Of a DNA stretch of 64,000 nt, positions 14,901 to 28,000 are shown one piece after another. Made by a program: the position numbers and the translations under genes. Source of the DNA: Aptenodytes patagonicus (lineage: Eukaryota > Chordata > Aves > Sphenisciformes > Spheniscidae); the NCBI RefSeq assembly GCF_965638725.1, contig NC_134956.1, positions 24,487,047-24,551,046 on the forward strand. The letters are read 5' to 3'. The notes beneath the pieces are model-generated. The model searched no databases and was not told the origin of the DNA. It saw only the letters and a program-made list of their open reading frames with translations. Each line of letters starts with the position of its first letter. Position 1 is the first letter of the stretch.

Positions 14901-15404
14901 CCAAGGCAGGAATGTTTGCTGAAAGCTGTAAAGAAGACCTTGCCATTTCACGTAAAAAACCCCAAAAGGCAATAGATGATCATTCAACGTGTAACATACA
15001 TTGAAATAGCAAGAGAAACATGATTTCGGACAGTTTCTTCTGCTAAAAACATTCCACGTCTGTCTCCTGTGATGAACTGCCCCAGCACGTTCCTCTCCGA
15101 TTTGGGAAATCCTTTTCCCCATGCCTGGTGTCAGAGCCTGGGACGGCGGGACAGCAGGACGGTGGGACAGCTGGACAGACCCAGCCCAGCCAAGAAAGGC
15201 GACCTGGCTTGAGAGCTGCCAGCTCCCTCCACCCCGGCCGGGCCCGCACACCACTCGGGCATCCCCAGGCCGCGGGCCCCATCCCCTCCCCTCCGCACCC
15301 CTCCCCGGCACCGCCGCTTTGGGGCGGGAGCACCTAAAAACACTATTTTTTTTTTTTTCTTTGTCCTCTCCTTTTTTTTAAAGCCTCGGGCGCTGCGGGA
15401 GGGG

Positions 15405-15428
15405 GCTGGGCTGGGCTGGGCTGGGCTG
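15405..15428. repeat. (GGCTG)n pentanucleotide repeat
   Basis: About five copies of GGCTG sit directly before the C-rich minisatellite and end where the C-runs begin. It is probably the degenerate edge of the same unstable GC-rich tract. Confidence 0.85.
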
Positions 15429-15872
15429 CGCCCCCTGCGCTGCCCTGCGCCCCCCGCGCTGCCCTGTGCCCCCTGCCCTGCGCCCCCCGCACTGCCCTGT
15501 GCCCCCCCGCACTGCCCTGTGCCCCCCCGCGCTGCCCTGTGCCCCCCCGCGCTGCCCTGTGCCCCCTGCCCTGTGCCCCCCGCACTGCCCTGTGCCCCCC
15601 CGCGCTGCCCTGTGCCCCCTGCCCTGTGCCCCCCGCACTGCCCTGTGCCCCCCCGCGCTGCCCTGTGCCCCCTGCCCTGTTCCCCCCCGCACTGCCCTGC
15701 CCTGTGCCCCCCGCACTGCCCTGTGCCCCCCCGCGCTGCCCTGTGCCCCCTGCCCTGTTCCCCCCCGCGCTGCCCTGCGCCCCCCGCACTGCCCTGTGCC
15801 CCCTGCCCTGTGCCCCCCGCACTGCCCTGTTCCCCCCCCCGCGCTGCCCTGCGCCCCCCGCGCTGCCCTGCG
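15428..15872. repeat. C-rich promoter-proximal minisatellite with higher-order structure
   Basis: Tandem units of 14, 19 and 20 bases share the core CCCTGTGCCCCC and end in CTG, CGCACTG or CGCGCTG. The CGCACTG variant recurs at 15581, 15634 and 15688, giving a higher-order period of 53-54 bases. C-runs of five to nine are present throughout, so the - strand, which is the LMCD1 template, is full of G-runs and could form G-quadruplexes. The array ends about 200 bases before the LMCD1 start codon. It creates open frames of 150-423 codons in several frames on both strands; all are repeat artefacts. Confidence 0.93.
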
Positions 15873-15902
15873 CGGAGAGGAGCGGAGCGCCGCGCCCGCG
15901 CA

Positions 15903-16015
15903 CACGTGCGCGCGTTAGCCAGCCCGCCCCGCCCCGCCGCACTCCATTGGACAGGAAAGTTTGGTGCCGGCGGCGGATTGGCTGAGGGCGGCTCGGGGCA
16001 GCCGCGGTCGCCAAT
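15903..16015 (+). promoter_or_regulatory. Candidate LMCD1 core promoter: E-box, GC boxes and three CCAAT boxes
   Basis: An E-box CACGTG lies at 15903-15908. Overlapping GC boxes (CCCGCCCCGCCCCGCC) lie at about 15923-15938 and would bind Sp1/KLF factors. CCAAT boxes occur as ATTGG at 15946-15950, ATTGG at 15977-15981 and CCAAT at 16011-16015. Their starts are 31 and 34 bases apart, close to three helical turns, a spacing known from NF-Y-regulated promoters. The last box is 54 bases before the ATG. The sites are seen directly; factor binding is inferred. Confidence 0.7.
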
Positions 16016-16068
16016 GAAAGGCGCCGGCCGGGCGGCGCAGCCCGGGCGAGCGGCGGGCGCGGCGCGGG

Positions 16069-16095
16069 ATGGAGCTGAGCCCCGGCGTGCAGAAG
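16069..16095 (+). CDS. LMCD1: LMCD1 coding exon 1
   Basis: This exon encodes nine residues, MELSPGVQK, and ends in phase 0 at a GTGGGT donor. The ATG has G at -3 and G at +4, a good vertebrate start context, and lies inside the CpG island just downstream of three CCAAT boxes. The PGV-(K/Q)-K ending matches the end of human exon 1, but the human exon is about five codons longer at its N-terminus. The transcription start is not visible, so the 5' UTR boundary is unknown. Confidence 0.85.
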
Positions 16096-19000
16096 GTGGG
16101 TCCGCGCCGCCGGGCGGGGGGACGGACCGGGGGACGGACCGACCGACCGACCGACCCACCGACTGACCGACCGACCCGGGCGCCCCGTGGGGTGGTTCTT
16201 CCCTTTCCCTCCTCTCTGGGCGCTCCGTGCCCGCTCGGGGGAGCCCGGCGGCGGGGCTACGCGGTGCCGGGAAGCGGCTGCGTCTTTGGGAAACGGCGTT
16301 AGGCTGCGTGCGGGGGAGGGACAGGCGCGCACCTGGGGACCGCGGTCGCCGGCAGGGCTGTAAAGCTTCATTTTTGTCTTTTTTTTTTTCTTTTTCCCCC
16401 ATTGTCCCCTCACCTCCTGTCTTCTACCCCGCGGCAGCCCGCGCTGCACCAGCGGCTGTGCTCGCTCCAACGTTTCGCTGAGTCGGGGGAGGCGCGGAGC
16501 CCCCTCGGGTCGGAGCGGTAAACGCTCACCTAACAGCGAGTGTTACGGTGGCAGTCTGCTCCCATTTATTTCTTTCCTTGTATTTTTGGGGCCTGATTCA
16601 AAGCTCGCTGGAGTCCTATGGAGCAAAACTCACCCAGCGACTGTTGTGACGCTGGTTTTGAGTAAGGAACTGAAGCAGCAGATGCAAAGAGGAGGAATGT
16701 CCCAGAGCATGGCTATTGTGTGAGTTATTAAATACTCAGGTTTAAGAGCGGACAAAAGTAATCCTTGAAGTACTTAAATTTTTGCTGTATCTCAATAGGG
16801 CAAATCTGGCTGTGTGTTGCGGCCACGCAGGCACGTGCTGGGTCTGCCCAGCCACAGTGTCCAACGATGCATCTGGGCTTGTTCTTATTTCTATACAAGA
16901 AATCTACTTCAGCAAAGCTTTTGCTGGAAAAGCAATGGTTTGTTGTCTAAATTAACTTGCATGAGACTCTGACCACCGCTGCTCTGAGCTTGTGTCCTTG
17001 GGGGGAATTGTGTGTCTCCTCTTACACCCTGTGGAAGGTGTTCACTCCTTGTGCTCAGGCTGTCAAAGGCTTGCTTTCCCCAGGAAATCCCAGACCTCTG
17101 CCACAGTGTCTTTTGATGAGCAAAAGAACCAGAATAACTGAAATGCCCTCTTGGCATGGCATTAAGCTGAATGGAAGGGATTTTAATTGCTAAATAAAAA
17201 AAAAGTGTGGAATGGGTTGTCAGGGAACAGCTGCTCTTACGACCTTACTTGCTGTACCTTTGTCACTGCATAATTAGGAGATGAGTTAAACACCTAATGT
17301 CAGCACTTCTCGGTTTCCACATTGTTGTAATCCCATCTCTTGATGCCAGATGGCCCCGACTGGGCAGTGCCAGCGTTCTGTGCCCTGGGACTGGCCTCGG
17401 TGGGACTGCCAGGGCACAGGGGCTCCTCCAGACCTTCCCTGGGGGTATGGCACCCTTTGCGATGAACTTCTGTGAGAAGTTTCTTGCCAGCGCTGTCCTT
17501 GGAAATCCCTCCCTGACTGTCGGGATGGGAAGGTCAGCCTGTCTCTGTCGTCGAGGTGTAGCTCCCTCTATCCTATTAGGTTTGAACTGCGCTGCTGCTG
17601 GATCCCAAGGAAAACTACTTGCTGGGTTTTGTGGAAAACTGGATGCTCCTTGCAGGTGACCCTGGGCAAATGTTGGTGTTTGGCAGCGGGGCTTCTGTCT
17701 GTGTTGCAGTCTGGGTGACCGGGGCTGTGCCCTGCACTGGGCTCCCCTCTGCAGTGCAATGTTCCCGCTCTCTGTGTGACTTGCTTGAAATACCTGATCC
17801 TTGGGTGGGAGTGCGGGGGTTCCTCCTTCCAGCTCTGCCCACCTTCCCTGTCCCTGCTGACCCAGTTGGCTGCCCACTGCAGGGACCCTGTCTCTGCTTG
17901 CTGTTGAGGGCAGGCTCCCCCAGTGCGGCACTGTGGGGTGACCCTGTCCCCACAGGGATGCGGGGGTGGCCAGGGCTCAGCAAGGACCTGCCAGGAAGGC
18001 CTCCTCTGGTGTGTCGTCCCCAGAGACTCAGAGCAATGTGTCCTCTGCCAGCAGGTCCCTGTTGCTGATAACCCTCGGGCATGTCCATAGGGTCCTGGTT
18101 GCCACAGCTTCTGTGGTGAGGGCACCTTTGGATGCCAACTGGAGGCCCTCGGGAAGCTCTTACCAGGCACTGAGTGAAGATCGATGCCACAAGAGTGAAA
18201 ACTGACCCTTTTTCATGGGCAACTGCAGCTGTGGGTTGCATGCTGTTTGGCCTGTGGTCAATCTGGTTTTGTCACAGCAGCTCAATTCCTGCCTCGTCCA
18301 GAGCGCTGCTTGGGGGTCCTGAGCAGGGTAAAGCCCCTGCCAGCAGCCCCAGGCGGGGGGGTCCCGTGTGGGAGGGAGCGGAGAAGCAGGGCTAGACATG
18401 GGCAGCAAGGAGGGCTAAGCAAGTCTGCCATGGAGCAGAAATACACCCCAGCAAAGCTGTCTCTGCACTAGACCCATCTCCCAGGAGCTTCTCGAGCATC
18501 ATCCACAGGGGATGGAGCAGTGAGGCTGCACAGCGGTACGTCAGAGGGCTTACAAGGCACCTGAAAGACTTGCAAATGGCAGAAACCCTCAGAGCCTTTC
18601 CAAACTCTGTGCTTGGATATGTAGCTCCCCTTGGTGGAAGGGTGAAGGACAAGGCTTCGTCTTTAACTGCAATTTCGCTAAAATCTGTGAAGGGAATAGC
18701 ACAAACTGTCTGCAGTGGAAGGGTGTAGTTTTGCTATGAGATCTGCTCATGGGCAGGCAGTGCTGAGCGTAACACCCCCTGCGTGGGGCGAGGGAGGTGT
18801 GATGCCCTGTGTCTGCATAACTCCTCTGACACGCTGCCTGTCTCCTGTCACCTGAACTGGAACCGGGCATGGTAGTATAAAAAAGGAAAAGTCCCAGCTA
18901 GTTTGCACTTCAAAAGGGATATGAAATGACATAGTAAAAACAAGGAAAAAAAATAATACAGACCTTGGATCACTGTCTGAATAATATATGTCCAAAGACA

Positions 19001-22000
19001 AATGGGCGTCTTCTCAGTAGACGGCTGTTTAATTTCCTGAATCGGGAGAAGGGCACTTTTTCTGGGCATGGGGTGGAATACTGTCAAATTTTAATTTGGC
19101 TTGGCAGTGTCGTACAACCAGTTTGAGCAAGTCGGGGAAGGCAAGTCTGGAACTCATTAGGGCTTCTTGCAAGGCCCTGAAAATTTGATTTTCAATCACT
19201 GTTGGGTTTAATTATTGTTGATGTCTTGCCTAGTGTATTATGGGATTCTTTCTGAGGAAATTAAAACAGCATGAGTGGGACGGCATTCTGTTTGGCAAAT
19301 GGGTTGTTTAGATTTAATTCTAAATGGAGAGTTAAAACCCAAAACAAAGATAAAGTGTGGTGGCTGGCATTTTGTGCGTTACTGGAGCTGGTTCAGCTGG
19401 ACTGTGCAGGCAGCAGGATTTGTGTACTGTTCTCACTAAATTCAGTCCATTTTTGTCAGCAGAAAATAACCCACTAAGCTAAAAGCACTGCTCAAAGCCA
19501 AGGTGAAGTTTACTCAGTTAATACAAATTTTGGTTCTTTAACTTTTTCTTAAGTTCTTTAGCATGGGTTTTGGCAAACATCCGAAGCAGACAGACTGTAG
19601 GACAGGAAAAAAGCATCGCTGCTGCTGTGATAAATCAGCCCCAGTGTATGCAGGGGTCTGGGTGACGTGGGGTCTCGGAGGGAGGCAGAAGCCTCCCTTC
19701 TCCATCAGCAATGTATCTGGACACTTGAAGACTCCTCTGCTTGTATCTGTAGATGTACATGGGAACACTATTAAGGATTGGGAACTTGTCCTTTGTAAAG
19801 TCCAACAATTTAGAGCTTTTTAGAAAACTTGAGGAATACATTGGAGACTCAGCTTTTTCACTCCTTTTTTCATAAACTGTATCACCTGATGGAGGTGTAC
19901 AGCATACTTGGGCTGAATCCCTAGCTGTGTTTTTTCCTCTCAGCATGACAAGGACTCTGCGATCCTCCGCAGCGCTCGAGCAGATGGCTGGCTTCGCAGG
20001 GGAAGAACTGAGCTCCCAAATAATGGGGGTTATACCCAGAAGTCGTCTTCTGCAGGACACATCTGTGAAATCTGTTCTGTCCAAAACCACTTTCAAGCAA
20101 TTTGGGCATGCGGTGATAAAGATGACAAGCACTGTAATTGCAGTGAGCGTGCCTGTGAAGCCATCGCGTTAGTCATTTAAACATGCTAGTGCTCATTTGT
20201 GTAAACACTGTCAGGAACTGTACAAGCAATTTCATCTCTGCTGTTGAAAGTTGGACCTCAATTATTAACAATTAGACTGCAGAAAGTTATTTATCCCTTG
20301 CGGACTTCTTTCAGGTTCATGATTTTTGGTTATAGTCTCCATTAGCACAAGTTCAGAGTTTCATTATGAAAAGTTGGTGCCTTCTCTGTAAAGCCTTCTC
20401 TCAATGGACAAGGGGTTTGGTCCCTGTGTCGGTGACAGGTTATACATGGCTGATGGCCCGGGGAGACGACTGTATCACCCCGTGTGCCCCTGTTTGGAAG
20501 GTGGTGTGTACTTGTGGGTCCGAAATCCCTGCTCCAAGAACAGCGTCATTGTGTTGGAGCCCAAGGGAGGAAGCGCTGCAGCAGCTGTCATGGGGAAACA
20601 GATGTTGATCTTAATGCAGAAACCTGCGTAGCTCTGAACAAGTATTTATAGATATGAAATCATAAAGCAGCACATGGGTTAAAGAGCTTATTTTGGGACT
20701 TGGACTCAGAGCTAAAATCAAGCCCCATAAAATACAATTTACAAGTTACAAAATCCCTCTTGTCCTGCAGGGAGGCAGTGTCTGGAGTGTTTGTTTAGGC
20801 TGAGTTTTTTCTCTTTTTTAAAAAGGAAATATTGTATTTCAGCCATTCAGGAAAAGAGGTATTCAGATGTCCTTGCTTGAAGCTATTGCTCCACTTAAAG
20901 ATGGGGCTCGGAGAAAGGGAAAGATTTCAGGACAGCTATTTGCAATTTTCGGAAGACCAAGAGTTTCCTAATGCTGGTAACCAGCCTGACTCCTCATACT
21001 CTTACCATCTTGCCTACTGCAAACCCTTTGACTTCGTCCCTTCAGTTATTTAAAGTCTCTGAACTGCTCCAGATCAGTTATTTCCCCCTACAATGGGGGA
21101 CTCAAATTTCCTCCTGCTGGATTTGCTGGTTTTGCGCTCCTCTGCATGTTGGCCTCTGTGCTTTCATGGGTCAAATAGAAAGTGCATTAAAAGCAGTTGA
21201 TACAACTGAAATGAAGAGCAGCTTTGACTTAATTGCTGACAGATAAGGCATCCTAAATTGTTAATGTTTAGCTCACTAGGTGCAATATCTCAAACCTGTT
21301 CAGGAATGGCTCTTCTGAATTGATCAGAGGCAAGGGAGAGGGAAGCCTGTTCTTCCTTGTGCCGAGGGGGTGGGTGATCCCAGAGAATTAAATGGGCACT
21401 AGTGAACAGGAGTGCATGCTGCCTGGCTCACTTGAAAGTCAAACAGTGCAAATAAAAATACTAGGGAAATGGAGGAGGATGGCTGAGTAGTAGGAAATAA
21501 GGAAAATAAAAAGGGTGGTTGTTCTGCTAGTACTTAATTGTGGATGCTCTTAGCTGTATCTTTCAAACATGCAAAAATACATGCTTCCAGGAAAGGAACT
21601 TTTGCTTTTGCCTGCAATGTTACAGCCTTGGTTAAGAGAAGCACTGAAGCAGCTGGGTGGCTGTTGTGTACAAACTGCTGTGCAAATATCATTAATCTCT
21701 AGCACAGTTGTACATGGCTGTTGGAAGGTTTAAATGCTGGGGGTTTATTGCCTTACCTACTCAGACAATGGGCTAAATTCTGTCAGGATTAGGTTTTACA
21801 TAGTCTTTAGTAAATTATTCCAGATAGTGTTTCAATGGGAAGGAACCTGTCAGGAAGAAAAAATCTACTGTTGTCTTATCAGAGGAACATAGGAAAGCAA
21901 ACTTACCCAAAAGTACTGTGGCTGGTTGCCCATGGCCTACCAGTATTTGAGGTAGCACAGCCCTTCAGCTTCTGTGTTAGGGTTCAGGGCATCACCAGCT

Positions 22001-25000
22001 ACAAAACGAACTCTGACTTACTCATTTGCTCTTTCTGAAGACCTGGAAACGTGTTGCCCAAAAGCACCTCACCTTATTTTTCCCTCTATATGAGGGTAAC
22101 TTGTGTCAAGATAATGAAGCTCCAGTGGGAAAAAACATCCCGTGTGTTCCTATCGTGTGTGCTGCCAGTCTGCTTGGACTACCAAAGAGCATCCACAAGT
22201 GCCAGCTGCAACAGGGAGTTTGCAGGAGGACAGCCAGCCGGCTCCATCAGCCGTGTGTCTTAATCCAGAGCATCGGGATATAGTAACTGAGCAGTATTTC
22301 TCCTAGTTTAAAGTACTTGTTCCAGATGTGGACATCTAGGATGGAAACACAGACCTACAGCCCCAGAGGCTGGTGTGACATCTTCTCAGTAGCTGTCAGA
22401 GGGCTGCTAACTTACTACACCTCTCCTCCTAAACACTCCATGCCTAAGCCATGTTTTTTGCATTCTTGCACAGCTGGATGGGCCTTCTGAGATTTTGGAG
22501 GGGGCCAGATCCTATGGAAAACTTGGAGCTGATACAGTGAAGGTGCAGCGCGGGAAGGACGGGGTGAAGGAGAGGGGTGGGTGGCCCAGGCATGCCTCTG
22601 CCCTTCATCTGCTCTGCTGTGCAATGCCTTTGTGCCCTTGGGCACATCTTCAGCTTTCTTGTGTCTCGACCTCCTCAGCTGTAAAATGTGAATAGTAGAG
22701 CTGAGAAGATATTTAGGAGGACTAAATCAGTGGTGTGGTGTACAGAAATTTGATGGAAGCAGCTCCTGAAGTGCAACATGTCGGTGTACTGAGGGACCCC
22801 CATTCCGAATGGTAGTTCAGCACCTTCTCCTTGTGCTGGAGGTGGGAAGGACAAAGCTGGCTCAGTGAGGGCAACTGATGATTACAATCAGACACTTACC
22901 TGAGCACTCTGGAACTCAGCACAGCTGCTGTTTAATTAAATTTGGGTGAGTTCTTCCCATTCCATACACCCACTCACAGCTTGGTTTGGTCTTAGTGCTT
23001 CAGACACTTGATCTTAATTATGTCTTGCTTGTGGAAAAATCTGTTCATCTTATTTTTCAAACTTTGCCCTTCTCTTATCACTAATTCACACATTGTTAGT
23101 GGAGAAAGGAATGCTGCCAACTATGTGCTCTTGGAAGAGTGAGATATTTGCAGAGGCTCTGGTTCTGTTGTATCTCTGTCATCCTGTAGGTTGAGATCTG
23201 GCAGCTCCATTGAAATAGTTTTCTCACATATTGGTGCCTTTCCCTGGTCTTTATGTTGATAAAATAAAAGGCAACAAACTTCTTACTCTACAAAGTGTAA
23301 TATCAGTAAGTGCTTCCAGTATTCCAGATGATACCAGCTCATTCACTGATGACTTAAATCCTATAGAGAGAATTTGAGATGAAAGACAGTCTTTGGTAAG
23401 TGATTACTTTTTTTCCTGTGAGTGTGGTAACTTGGATAACTGCTCAGAATCTGGCAGAGAAACAAATTGCTTTCAGGTCATGATTACAATAGATGTTTTC
23501 TGTCTATGAAAATGAGAAAACAAATCAAAACAATCCTTTGCTGTTCTCAGTCAAAATTATAGTAACAAGTGTGTATATTGATTAATGCATGTCTAAAAAT
23601 AACTGTTTGCCCTTGCACAAATTTATGCCACTTGCAGACACTGCCAAGGAGCCCCTTCTAAAATCCAGATAAGCTTGTCCAGCACAGCCCTGAGTTTCCC
23701 ACTCTGGAGGTAAGCCCTCTTGCCTGGCCTTCAGCTGGCCCGAGCTGTTTTGGACAGTTTTCTTCTGTGCCGGTACTGGGAGCTGACTCCCAAGCACACC
23801 TGAAACTGGACCTCACCAGACATCAGGTATAGTCAAGGAAGATGTTTGGTCATTAGCAGGAGACGAAAAAAAGCAGTGTAATACCCAGTATGTAAAACTG
23901 TTGGACAAGGTCAGTGTGCTTCAGGAGCGGCAGTTCTGCTGCCATGGCTCTTCTGCTCTGGCGTATCAGTGTCCTTAGAGCTGACACTGACGAAGTGGAA
24001 AGAAAAATCCATCTCCCCAGGAGCACCTCTAGAGCTAGTATTTTTTTTTTGTGCTTTAATTGGTCCAAGTGCTTTAGCTTTGACTTCCCCTTCCTTGTTG
24101 CATGCAAACTCCCAGATCGTGTATGTCTGGGGTGAGTGATGCTTCCATGGGCTGAGAGCAGAGCTGACATGTGTCAGACTGACGTCATCAGACCAATGTC
24201 ACACCTTGGCTCTGCTTGATAAGCAGAAGCAGCAAACATCTTCCCTAACAAATGGCAGAGCGGTGAAACCAGACAGGGCTCTTGCATGTGAGACTTCTGG
24301 AGTATCTGTTCCAGATGAGAGGATGAGCCAAAACAAACCCTGAGGTGACTCAGGCTGAACTCCTTGTCCTCCAGCTGGGACATGGGTATTTCATATCACC
24401 CAGGGCTTGTTTGTTGGGTTCCTTCAGTATCTCAGTAGCTTTTTAGTGTGCATTTAAGATGGGTTAAGTGGGGTGGCATCACTGGCTGTTGTGCCCTCCC
24501 AAGCAGAAGTCTGGGGCAGTGTTGGCTCTGATGCTGGTACCTGCAGCAAGCTGAGGTCAAGTCATCTGCATCTTTAGTCTTTGCCAGCACTTGGTGTTGG
24601 ATGAGCGGCTGCTCCTCTTGCACTGGAGCAACACTTGCTCCAGCCCATGCTCAGCACTGGATCCTGAGGAACAACTCCACAAAAGAGCTTTTTGGAACTT
24701 TTCAGCTCTCCAATGATGTCTTTTTGGGGTGATTTTCCCTGAAAAATTTGAGGCAGGTTTAATGAGAAGCAGGTGATCCCCCTTCCTCAAGGAATTTATT
24801 CAGAGGTTTTCCAAGATGGGGAAAACTATCTAGGAAAGTTCTGAGTGAGACAGATTGCCCATCCAAACCATGAATTAAGGTGCTTAAGGCCAAGCTCTTG
24901 AAAGGAGGTTTCTGCCACCCAGGAGAGGGTTGACTGGGGCTCTTCTGCATGGTAAAAGGACCTTAACTCAGTATTTTAGGACTGAAAGTAATTACTTGTT

Positions 25001-28000
25001 TAAATATCTAAACAAAGCTGTGAGTTTTTTCAGATGTATACAGCCTTTCCTACTGGGACACTTAGGCCAAGTTTTCAGTGCCTTTGGTGTTTACCTGAAA
25101 TTCTGGAGCATCAGTTAGGTTACACCAAAAACGAGGTTTGACTTTTTTGACATGCACTTCGATTGCACCTTGTGAATGCCGAGCTGTAGTGGATAGCTCA
25201 GCCTTCAGCATTGCTGTGCTGCTGAGCTGAAATGCAGGTAGTGATACATTGGTATCCTAAGGAGTGCTAGCAATAACTGCCCTTGCACTTAAATGCATAC
25301 ACAAGAGCTAGTCAAATGAATAAAATCAAAGGGCCTCATTCAGGCAATCGCCTGTGAGATCAGTCTAATGCATCTGAAGTGAACCTTTTGCCAGCATAGG
25401 AACCACTGAAGGGAAGAACAGTCTTGGTAATTTGACCAGATAACTGAGAATCTTATTTCTTCTAGTGCATCTGCTTTTCAGCCTGAATTAGGAAATTAAA
25501 ATAGGAGTGAGACTATTTGACATGGGTTCCTTGTTAGTTCAGAGTGAATATTACCTTGGCACTACCTTTACTATAGTAGTTTTGAAACATTGATACCTTA
25601 AAGACTCCCAATAGCATACAGAACAGTATGAGCTCAGAAATGGAGTAGTTCTAGTTACTACACAAATTGAGGGGAGCAGCAGAGGATCTGTTTCACTGCT
25701 AGCACAAGTGTCCTACCTTGCCTTAAATTTAAGGCAATCTCATAATAACATTAACACCCCAGGCTTGGTCTCTGTGATGGCTCTGTCCCTGCAGCTGGTG
25801 CCTTATGGATTTGCAGAGGTCACTGACCCAAGTACTTGGCCTTGCTGCCCAAGTGAAGCGCTCTGAAGGAAGCGTTGGACGCAGCCAGGGCAGTGCCCCA
25901 GTTCAGCCCAGGGTCTCCATGGGGCTGGGGGGCTGCTTTGGATGACCGTCATCCACTTGGTCATCTGGCAGCAGGTGGGCTTGCCAGCTCTCTGTGCCAG
26001 GGAGACTCGTGCCACCGTGTCCCTGGGCATGCCAGAAGCAGCTTTTTCTGGCCAGTAGCTGATGATTTACGTGCTGCTGGTACTTTTAAGAGCAAAGAGT
26101 TCAGAAGTCCCTAGCTTTGGTCAAACAGGCTGCTAGGTAGCCCACCCTTCCTGGAGGAGAGGCAACTGCATGCGTGCTGAGAAGGGACAGTTGGGTGCAA
26201 CCTGTGGTTGTGTATAATAAAACAATGATGGTAAATCTGCCCTGCTGGACCCACAATAGGAAGGAAAATGCAACCAAAGAGACTTTCTGTACATACTGAG
26301 TCTGGCTTTATTCCTGTTTTTAACTTAAACACAGCCCCTTGGATGTGTTAATATTTTGCTGTTGGGATTGGCTGATTTTTCTCCTGCAGCCCATGTAAAT
26401 ACTCCTTAGCTTTAACTTGTGGTGTACTTTCCAGAGCTTGCAGCATTCCCCTCACAGTGATGTAGATACCTCTTCTGTTAGATGTAAACACTTACACCCT
26501 CCAGTTATTGGAAATCCTTAAGGAAGTTTGAGTTAGCTCCCTATTATTATGCAAGCTTAGCTCTATTATAGTCAAATAATGGCAACAAATTATTTGCTAT
26601 CCATCCATATCCCTAAACTCCTCAACAATTGTGCTGAGCAAACTGGTCCCACCCATGTGAATATCATATGACTTTTCCCTTTTTTCTTTGTTCAAGGAAC
26701 TCTTTCAGAGTTGTTAATCTCCAAAATTTGTTGCAGCTGGAGGAACCCCACCCAAAGTGTTCATGTGGTCCCTCAGCTTCTCTTAAGCTCTCTTCTGCCC
26801 TGGCTATGATTTATGGGGTAGGGTATCAAATGCCGAGACTGCGTGAGGGTCTTCCAGAGGCTGCACAGAAGGATTTATATTGAACTTGCCGTGGGCGCTG
26901 GGGAGCGGTCTGACTGTGAGGAGAGGTGAAACGAGGACCTCGGCTCTGAAGGGCTGTTGTGAACTTGTAGTAACTTTTTGGAAACCAGCTTTTCCTCTTC
27001 CATTCCTAAAAAGGAGGAGAAAACATACTTGAGGTAATTACGTGTCTCCATTGCCATTTTTAGTCTCCAAATAAGGTGTTGTGCAATAGTGTTTTCAGGA
27101 TCCAGAAGCCTCTCTGCAGAAGCAGGAGGGCCCCACTTCACCAGACCCTTCTGGAGCTGCGGCTGCAGCAGCTGGTCCCAAAAGCCTTTCAGAGGCTGGA
27201 GAGCAGCGGGTGACTCATGCAGCAGTGCTGGGGAAGAATAACACTTGTGGGGTTACCCTTCAGCCCCCTCGTGAACCTGCTCTGATAGTACTTGTGCTCT
27301 CCACTGGCATCTAGCACAGCAAGTCAAAACAAATTGAGTCCTGCCTTGCATCCCATTGCTGTGCACGAAACTAACTCTTGCAGGAGAGTGTATACTCTTG
27401 GAAGCTTTATGGGTCTTCAACAGCCTTCGATTAATAACCACAATGGCCAAACTTGCCAAAACTCTGAACCTTATTTCAGGCCCGAGTTCCTCTTGAGGAT
27501 GCAACTCCGGACTAATCTGCCAGCTGGGCTTGTGACCCTACTACAGGTCCATCCCCCCTCAGCAGTGGCGTGGTGGCCAGTGCTGCTGCTGACCAAAGGG
27601 ATGTCCTCTTCTGGCTGAAGCTGCTCTGTGTTTTCTTGTGGTACATGGTGTATGTGCTGCTAATGGTGAAACCGTCCCGCTAGGAGATACCTTGGCCTTT
27701 CAGGGTGCTTGTTTCCCATCTGCAGGACTATTACAAGCTCTTTTTGTGATTAGAGCAAGGTCCCTGTGGATATGCAGGAGAAAAGAGGACTAAAGGTCTT
27801 CCAAGGGAGTATGGTCTAAGCATCCCTGATCAGATAAGGATCTCCTTACTTCAGTTATCATCCTTTTGTTAGTGACTGATTTAGCAGCTGGAGCCGGCTC
27901 CGCTTTCCTGTTTCCACCTTGTTTGTCACTTAACCAAGTCCCTTGTCTGTGCTGTGGTCTCATGACACGTAGCATGCTTCTGCTGGAGGTCAAAACTAAT

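Larger units (their letters stand above)
1..15379. other. Upstream intergenic region, no gene supported
   Basis: The region is mainly AT-rich, with more GC-rich islands near 9.2-9.6, 11.0-11.9 and 13.3-14.3 kb. Open frames of 60-200 codons occur on both strands, but none shows a known domain, a start in good context with a conserved-looking body, or splice-linked partners. From vertebrate gene order as I remember it, GRM7 lies upstream of LMCD1 on the same strand; I see no GRM7 exon. The region could hold enhancers or a non-coding RNA, which cannot be recognised from one sequence. Confidence 0.7.
15380..16520. promoter_or_regulatory. CpG island at the LMCD1 promoter and first exon
   Basis: This segment is strikingly rich in G+C and in CpG dinucleotides compared with the AT-rich DNA on either side. 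It holds the minisatellite, GC boxes, CCAAT boxes, exon 1 and the start of intron 1. I judged the edges by eye. I see no TATA box at a sensible distance, which fits a dispersed CpG-island promoter. Bidirectional transcription is possible, but no coding exon is visible upstream on the - strand. Confidence 0.85.

Noticed and set aside
15466..16166. + strand Pro/Cys/Ala-rich open frames of 148-215 codons
   Set aside because: Same minisatellite artefact; the repeat-derived peptide has no domain, and the frames run into the LMCD1 promoter.
15131..16402. Very long - strand open frame (423 codons) with Gly/Gln/Arg repeats, plus 375- and 175-codon frames overlapping it
   Set aside because: They translate the C-rich minisatellite and CpG island, where stop codons are rare. 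Several frames on both strands are open at once, which marks a composition artefact.
17263..18241. Cluster of 150-222 codon frames on both strands in intron 1
   Set aside because: Low-complexity Gly/Pro/Ser/Gln-rich translations in mutually overlapping frames with no family signature; treated as intronic chance frames.
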